64,000 bases of DNA from contig NZ_JAKLJA010000004.1 in the NCBI RefSeq assembly GCF_022213065.1, positions 186,001 through 250,000 of the forward strand, read 5' to 3'. Positions within the stretch are counted from its first letter, which is position 1; the number at the start of each line of letters is the position of its first letter. The notes beneath the pieces are model-generated. The model ran no database searches, was not told where the DNA came from, and saw only the letters and a list, made by a program, of their open reading frames with translations. The stretch comes from Paraburkholderia tagetis. GTDB taxonomy: Bacteria; Pseudomonadota; Gammaproteobacteria; Burkholderiales; Burkholderiaceae. The position numbers and the translations under genes are program-made. Below, piece by piece: positions 58,928-64,000 of this stretch.

Positions 58928-59872
58928 ATGTCCGACCCGGTAGTCGTTTCCGCGCGCGCCAGCGTGCATTCGATCGATCACTTCGCGCTCACGGTTCCCT
59001 CGGTTGACGATGCGGCGAGGTTTTATCGCGCGTTCGGTCTCGACGTGGCAACGGCCGGCCCGCAAGCGAGCGAACTGGAGTTGCGGGCTGCGGACGGCCA
59101 CCGTTGGGCGCGCATTTTGCCCGGATCGTCCAGAAGTCTCGCGTGGCTCACCTTCAACTGCTTCGAAGTCGACCTTGACGCCTTGCGCGCCCAGGTGGAG
59201 GCGGCAGGCGCCGTTGCGATGGATGCACCGATAGCCGACCCTGAAGGTTTCTGGTTTCTCGATCCCGACGGCAATCTCATCCAGGTGAAGGCCGGACCGA
59301 AAACCAGCCCATACTCCAAGAGCCCGTGCGTGCTCGCCAGCAGCGCGGCCGACGAGCGTGGTTCGCACATCCGATCCGAATCGAAAACGGTACAGCCACG
59401 GCGTCTCTCGCACGTGCTGCTCTTTACGCCAGACGTGCCGCGTGCGCTCGAGTTTTACGGCAACGCGCTGGGCCTGCGCCTGTCCGACCGCTCGCGCGAC
59501 ATCATCGCCTTTACGCATGCCCCGCACGGCAGCGATCACCATCTGGTCGCGTTCGCGAAAAGCAGCGCGCGCGGCTGGCACCACGCGGCGTGGGACGTGG
59601 ATAACGTCAACCTCGTCGGCGAGGGCGCGTCGCAAATGGCTGCAGCCGGCTACACGAAAGGTTGGGGCACGGGCCGGCACGTGCTCGGTTCGAACTACTT
59701 TCACTACGTTGAAGACCCCTGGGGCTCGTTCTGCGAATACTCGGCCGACATCGACTTCGTGTCGGCCGGCCACGCATGGCCCGCAGGCGACTTTGCACCG
59801 GAGGATTCGCTGTACCTCTGGGGACCGGAAGTACCCAGCAACTTCATTCACAACACCGAGGCTCCCGCATAG
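58928..59872 (+). CDS. Type I (VOC) extradiol ring-cleavage dioxygenase
   Basis: 314 residues in two VOC halves. The C-terminal half carries the iron ligands: His in RLSHVLLFTPD, His in GWHHAAWDVD and Glu in SFCEYSADIDFV. It would open a catechol-type ring next to the hydroxyls with oxygen. It lies between the FAH-family gene and an MhpA-like hydroxylase, so the substrate is probably a hydroxylated phenylpropanoid-like or other substituted catechol made by that hydroxylase. Confidence 0.85.
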   Translation: MSDPVVVSARASVHSIDHFALTVPSVDDAARFYRAFGLDVATAGPQASELELRAADGHRWARILPGSSRSLAWLTFNCFEVDLDALRAQVEAAGAVAMDAPIADPEGFWFLDPDGNLIQVKAGPKTSPYSKSPCVLASSAADERGSHIRSESKTVQPRRLSHVLLFTPDVPRALEFYGNALGLRLSDRSRDIIAFTHAPHGSDHHLVAFAKSSARGWHHAAWDVDNVNLVGEGASQMAAAGYTKGWGTGRHVLGSNYFHYVEDPWGSFCEYSADIDFVSAGHAWPAGDFAPEDSLYLWGPEVPSNFIHNTEAPA

Positions 59873-59992
59873 GACCACCGGCGTGAAGCCGCAAGGCTGA
59901 ACGGACTCTCTCTCTCTCTCGGATGTGCACTGGATGGCTGCCAGACGACCTGGCGCCAGGGCACGACTCGCTTTTTTTGCAGGGGAATTCAA

Positions 59993-61630
59993 ATGGCAGA
60001 TCAGAATCTTCTCGACGTCGTCATCGTCGGTTACGGCCCGGTCGGGCAGTCGCTGTCCATTCTGCTCGGCGCGCGTGGCTACGATGTCGCGGTCTTCGAC
60101 CGCTGGCCGTCGCTTTATCCGTTGCCGCGCGCGGTGTTTCACGATCATGAAATCCGCCGCGTCTTTCATGCTATGGGTATTGGTAAGGATATCGAATCGA
60201 TATCCCAGCCGTCCGCGACCTATCAGTGGTTCAACGCCGACTGGAAAACGCTCGTGGAAATCGACTGGTCCGCGGAATCGATCAGCGACGGCCCTGTGGG
60301 GTATCTGTTCAATCAGCCATCGCTCGAAGCACTGCTCGACCGCAAGGCCAAGTCGATGCCGAACGTCTCCGTCAATCAGGGCTGGGAGGCTGTCGAACTG
60401 CGCCAGTTGCCAGATTGCTGCGAGGTGGTCCTCAAGCAGGGGCGCATGACGAACGGGACGTGGCTCACGACCGGCGAGACGCGCACGGTCCGCGCCCGCT
60501 ATGTCGTCGGGGCAGACGGCGCGAACAGCTTCGTGCGCCGCTCGCTGGGCGTGACCTTCGAGGACCTCGGCTTCCAGGAAGACTGGCTCGTCATCGACCT
60601 GAAGCCGAACGAGGGCGTGAAGCTCGACGTACCCGACATCGGCCAGTGGTGCAATCCGGCGCGCCCGACCACGATGGTGCCCGGCGGGCCCGGCTACCGG
60701 CGCTGGGAGTTCATGCGCCTGCCGCACGAAACGCTCGAAGACCTGCAGAAACCGGAAAAGGTCTGGGAACTGCTCTCGCCGTGGGTCGGACCGGATCGCG
60801 CCACGCTGGTGCGCTACGCGGTCTACACGTTCCGCTCGTTGATCGCCGAAACGTGGCGCAAGTCCCGTGTGCTGCTCGCGGGCGACGCGGCTCACCAGAT
60901 GCCCCCATTCATGGGGCAGGGCATGTGTTCGGGCCTGCGCGATACATGGAATCTGGCGTGGCGCCTCGACCTCGTGCTCAAGGGCATCGCCGGCGCCGAT
61001 CTGCTCGATGGCTACACGCCCGAGCGCCGCCCCCAGGTTCGTGCCGTCATCGATGCGTCGATCGCCATGGGCAAGGTCGTGTGCATTTCGGATCCGCAGG
61101 AAGCCGCGCAGCGCGACGCGGCGTATCTGTCGGGCCAGGTGCCGGCGCTGCCACCTTTCCCGGGGCTCACCGACGGACTCATTCGTGGCGATCAGAATTC
61201 GGCCACGGGAGGCATTGCCGGTCAACTCTGCGTGCATGGCCAGGTGCGAAACGACGGCGAAGTCATGCGTTACGACGACGCCATGCCGAACGGCTTTCAC
61301 GTGATCGCGCTCGATGCGGACCCCGACCTCTATCTGGACGAGCCGGCGCGCAAGATGCTGGGGCGGATCGGCGCGCAGACGATCGGCGTCACGCACGACG
61401 AAAGCCGGGTCGTCGCGGGCCGGGTGTTGTTCGATGTAAGCGGGAAGTACGAGGCATTCTTCAATGAGTACGGTGCAAAGGCGCTGATTGTGCGCCCTGA
61501 CTACTACGTGTTTGGCGCGGTGGGTTCGTTGACCGAGCTGTCCGGGCTCGTTGACATGCTCGGCGCGGGGCTGGCGCTCAAGACCGGGCACGGCATCGGG
61601 CAGGAATACCTCGTAAGCGCACAGTCGTGA
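59993..61630 (+). CDS. FAD-dependent aromatic hydroxylase, MhpA-like
   Basis: A 545-residue class A flavoprotein monooxygenase. VVIVGYGPVGQSLSILLGARG (FAD loop), VVGADGANSFVRRSLG (DG motif) and LLAGDAAHQMPPFMGQGMCSGLRD (ribityl-binding GD motif) match 3-(3-hydroxyphenyl)propionate hydroxylase. It adds a hydroxyl next to an existing phenolic one with NAD(P)H. A CT-repeat (about 59904-59919) lies in the 120-bp gap before it. The classical partner MhpB is a type III dioxygenase, but here a VOC enzyme is used instead. Confidence 0.87.
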   Translation: MADQNLLDVVIVGYGPVGQSLSILLGARGYDVAVFDRWPSLYPLPRAVFHDHEIRRVFHAMGIGKDIESISQPSATYQWFNADWKTLVEIDWSAESISDGPVGYLFNQPSLEALLDRKAKSMPNVSVNQGWEAVELRQLPDCCEVVLKQGRMTNGTWLTTGETRTVRARYVVGADGANSFVRRSLGVTFEDLGFQEDWLVIDLKPNEGVKLDVPDIGQWCNPARPTTMVPGGPGYRRWEFMRLPHETLEDLQKPEKVWELLSPWVGPDRATLVRYAVYTFRSLIAETWRKSRVLLAGDAAHQMPPFMGQGMCSGLRDTWNLAWRLDLVLKGIAGADLLDGYTPERRPQVRAVIDASIAMGKVVCISDPQEAAQRDAAYLSGQVPALPPFPGLTDGLIRGDQNSATGGIAGQLCVHGQVRNDGEVMRYDDAMPNGFHVIALDADPDLYLDEPARKMLGRIGAQTIGVTHDESRVVAGRVLFDVSGKYEAFFNEYGAKALIVRPDYYVFGAVGSLTELSGLVDMLGAGLALKTGHGIGQEYLVSAQS

Positions 61631-61829
61631 CGTAGGAGGAGGGGGAGGGCCGGACTTCTTCCCCCCACGCAATCGCGACCTGAGTGTGCTGAAGCAGGTG
61701 CGTCATTGAAATGAAGGATGACGAAATAATAAGGGTGGCTTTGCCGTAATTCGCAGGGCCGGTACGTTTAACTTTGCATCCGGGCCATCGACCGCGAAGT
61801 GAGCGCGGCAAAAAATCAGGAGACAACCC

Positions 61830-63170
61830 ATGTCGGGCAGTGCAATCGCAGTGGAAGATCTCATCAACGCAAGACAAACATCAGGAATGCAAATCATTGT
61901 CTTGATTCTGTGTTTCCTGGTCGTCGCCATGGACGGTTTCGACGTCGCGTCGGCTGGCTACGTCGCGCCGCTGCTCAAGCGCGAGTGGCTCCTGGGGCCG
62001 CAGCAACTCGGGGCGATTTTTGGCGCGGGGCTTCTCGGGCTGACGGTGGGCAGTTTCGTGTTCGGTCCTCTGGCGGACCGCATCGGGCGCAAGCGGACCA
62101 TCGTCATTTCCGTGATCCTCTTTGGCATCGGCAGCCTGCTCACGTCGGCGGCGCCTGCAGCCGGCTGGTTCATTGCGCTGCGGTTTCTCACCGGCGTGGG
62201 ACTCGGCGGCGGCATGCCGACGGCGATCACGCTGAGCTCGGAGTACAGCCCGGAGCGTCACCGTCCGATGCTCGTCACGCTGATGTTCTGCGGCTTCACG
62301 ATAGGTCTCGCGTTCGGCGGCCAGCTTGCTGCGTCGATCATGCCCGCGTATGGCTGGCGCAGCGTTTTTGTGGCGGGCGGCATCGCGCCGCTCGCGCTTG
62401 CGCCGGTGCTGTGGTTGCTGCTGCCGGAATCGCTGCGCTTCATGCTGGGAAAGCGCAGGTACGCGGACGAGGCCCAACGCCTCCTCGGCCACCTGAGCGG
62501 CGACGCCGCCGTTGCTCTGGGCAACCTCGAACAGGCAACGGTGGCGCAGCCTGAAGCAGAAGGTTCGAAGCGCCCTGCGGCGACGCTCTTCAATGCGCAC
62601 TACCGGGCCGGCACGCTGCTGCTGTGGATCGCGTTCTTTTGCACCTTATGGGTGTACTACCAGATCAGCAGCTGGCTGCCTTCGGTACTCGCCGATTCGG
62701 GCATGAGCGCCGCGCGCGCCGCCCAGGCGAGTTCGCTGCTGCCGGTGAGCGGCACGGTCGGCGCGCTGATCAATGCGGTGCTGATGCGGCGGATCAATCC
62801 ATTCGTTGTGCTTAGTGCGTCCTACGTGGTGGCGGCGGCTGGGATCGCGTGCATTGGCCCGGCGATGGGCAGCCCCTGGCTTCTCGTGCTTGCCGTGTGG
62901 TTTTCGGGACTCGGGCTCTCGGGCGCGCAGACCGGCGCGAACGTCCTCGTGGCGGGCTTCTATGAAACGCGGGCCCGCGCGACCGGCGTGAGCTGGGCGT
63001 TAGGCGTCGGGCGGGTGGGATCGATCATCGGCTCGATGACAGGCGGCGTGCTGCTCGCGTTGCTGCACTCGCCGCGCATCGCCTTTCCTGTTTTCGCGCT
63101 GCCCGCACTGGTCGCCGCCGTGGCGATGTCGGCAACAGGGCGCCTGTATCGCGGCAAAGCCGTGAACTGA
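61830..63170 (+). CDS. MFS transporter, AAHS family (aromatic cluster)
   Basis: 446 residues, twelve hydrophobic segments: VVAMDGFDVASAGYVAPLLKREW in helix 1, GPLADRIGRKRTIV after helix 2, and FYETRARATGVSWALGVGRVGSIIGSMTGG late. Same family as the transporter at 48829 but clearly a different branch. Likely imports the aromatic acid degraded by this operon. AGGAGA precedes the ATG. Confidence 0.87.
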   Translation: MSGSAIAVEDLINARQTSGMQIIVLILCFLVVAMDGFDVASAGYVAPLLKREWLLGPQQLGAIFGAGLLGLTVGSFVFGPLADRIGRKRTIVISVILFGIGSLLTSAAPAAGWFIALRFLTGVGLGGGMPTAITLSSEYSPERHRPMLVTLMFCGFTIGLAFGGQLAASIMPAYGWRSVFVAGGIAPLALAPVLWLLLPESLRFMLGKRRYADEAQRLLGHLSGDAAVALGNLEQATVAQPEAEGSKRPAATLFNAHYRAGTLLLWIAFFCTLWVYYQISSWLPSVLADSGMSAARAAQASSLLPVSGTVGALINAVLMRRINPFVVLSASYVVAAAGIACIGPAMGSPWLLVLAVWFSGLGLSGAQTGANVLVAGFYETRARATGVSWALGVGRVGSIIGSMTGGVLLALLHSPRIAFPVFALPALVAAVAMSATGRLYRGKAVN

Positions 63171-63234
63171 AGCCGGAACGGGCGCAATTGGGCCCGTATC
63201 CGGCAAAACGATAAAAAATAAACTGGAGACGTCA

Positions 63235-64000
63235 ATGAAGAAGGTGGCAACGGCAGTATCTCTCGCGTGCGTGACGCTAGGCGCCCACGCACAAGGCAGT
63301 GCAACCATTTATGGGTTGCTCGATGAAGGCTTTACGTACGTGACCAACGAACAGGGGAGCCACAACTACAGGCTCGACAATTCGATCCTGTATCCCAGCC
63401 TCTTCGGAATCAAGGGATCGGAAGAACTGGGTGGCGGCACGAAGGCGATTTTCAATCTGGTCTCGCAGTTCAACCTCGGCACGGGTGCATCGATGCCGGC
63501 CGGCTCGATCTTCGGGCGCAACGCATACCTCGGGTTGACCAATGATCGATACGGCACCGTCACGTTTGGCAACCAGTACGACTTCATGACCGATACGCTG
63601 TTCTACGGCGGCTACGACGCGAGCTATGCGTACGGCGGCCTCTATAACCTGCGTCAGGGCCCGTTCGCGAAGCTCGGCGTGCCTGAGAATCCAACGGGCG
63701 CATTCGAACTCGATAACGTTGGGGGCGCACACCGCGTGCAGAACTCGGTCAAGTACGTGACGCCCAATCTCGCCGGATTTTCGGCGGGCGCCATGTACGG
63801 CTTTGGTGGCGTTGCCGGCTCGTTTCAGGCCGATCGCACCGTGGGCTTTTCGGCAAGCTATACGGCAGGCGCGATTTCCGTGGGCGGCGCGTATGTCGAC
63901 GCCCACTATCCCGAACTGGCCAACGGCCAGGAGGGGATTCGCAACTACGGCTTCGGTGTGCGGTACGACGGACTCGGTAACCGTTACAACGTGCTTTTCA
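63235..64000 (+). CDS. Gram-negative porin (5' part, cut by window end)
   Basis: 255 residues visible. Signal peptide MKKVATAVSLACVTLGAHA, mature start QGSATIYGLLDEGFTYV, LFGIKGSEELGGGTKAIFNLVSQF and FGRNAYLGLTNDRYGTVTFGNQYD. It is the third porin in the window and, like the one at 47701, lies beside an AAHS transporter, indicating matching outer- and inner-membrane uptake. GGAG precedes the ATG. Confidence 0.91.
   Translation, partial: MKKVATAVSLACVTLGAHAQGSATIYGLLDEGFTYVTNEQGSHNYRLDNSILYPSLFGIKGSEELGGGTKAIFNLVSQFNLGTGASMPAGSIFGRNAYLGLTNDRYGTVTFGNQYDFMTDTLFYGGYDASYAYGGLYNLRQGPFAKLGVPENPTGAFELDNVGGAHRVQNSVKYVTPNLAGFSAGAMYGFGGVAGSFQADRTVGFSASYTAGAISVGGAYVDAHYPELANGQEGIRNYGFGVRYDGLGNRYNVLF

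Noticed and set aside
58862-61672. 936-codon open frame on the minus strand
   Set aside because: It is antisense to three well-supported genes with good motifs and ribosome sites; it reflects high GC and has no domain I recognise.

Overview
The window looks like chromosome (or chromid) of a high-GC betaproteobacterium of the Burkholderiaceae, most like Paraburkholderia. The signs are Burkholderia-type porins ending in Phe, an HU protein with a Lys/Ala-rich tail, AAHS-family aromatic acid transporters, pobA and the layout of the cobalamin genes. The species cannot be named from the sequence alone.

Bases 1-9,150 hold a cobalamin (B12) locus. There is the end of a ChlD-like VWA gene, a PilZ/YcgR-like gene, the minus-strand operon cobG-cobH-cobI-cobJ behind a cobalamin riboswitch, and the divergent plus-strand operon cobL-cobK-cobM. 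Bases 9,150-23,760 are mixed core genes: a DUF3311/sodium:solute symporter pair, MarC, a class II amidotransferase, a glycosyltransferase, pobA, an isonitrile hydratase-like protein, an HU protein, a LysR regulator, a porin and a YihY/BrkB membrane protein. A dispersed repeat of about 250 bp occurs four times here, each time just after the stop codon of a gene and in that gene's orientation.

Bases 23,890-33,140 are a complete selenocysteine locus. It has formate dehydrogenase-N with an in-frame UGA (Sec) codon and SECIS hairpin, its beta and gamma subunits, fdhE, selA, selB and the tRNA-Sec gene selC.

Bases 33,250-56,900 form a catabolic island that begins just after selC and ends at a terminator beside a leuD fragment. 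Sampled lines show lower GC than most flanking genes, although some island genes are as GC-rich as the flanks. It encodes two paralogous pairs of luciferase-like monooxygenase and flavin reductase, two paralogous LysR regulators, two enoyl-CoA hydratases, several SDR oxidoreductases, an SMP-30 lactonase-like protein, an NTF2-like protein, an AMP-forming CoA ligase, an NDP-forming acyl-CoA synthetase, a double-length acyl-CoA dehydrogenase, a carboxymuconolactone decarboxylase-like/SDR fusion, a porin and an AAHS transporter. A promoter block with a LysR-type palindrome is repeated three times. Together the genes suggest a route from a cyclic alcohol or ketone, by flavin-dependent Baeyer-Villiger-type oxygenation and lactone opening, to CoA-linked beta-oxidation. 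This is the best candidate for an undescribed system. The substrate is unknown.

Bases 57,140-64,000 are a second, GC-rich aromatic catabolic cluster. A TetR regulator faces a fumarylacetoacetate hydrolase-family protein across two perfect palindromes, followed by a type I (VOC) extradiol dioxygenase, an MhpA-like FAD hydroxylase, an AAHS transporter and a porin cut by the window end. No rRNA, CRISPR array, integrase or intact insertion sequence was seen.
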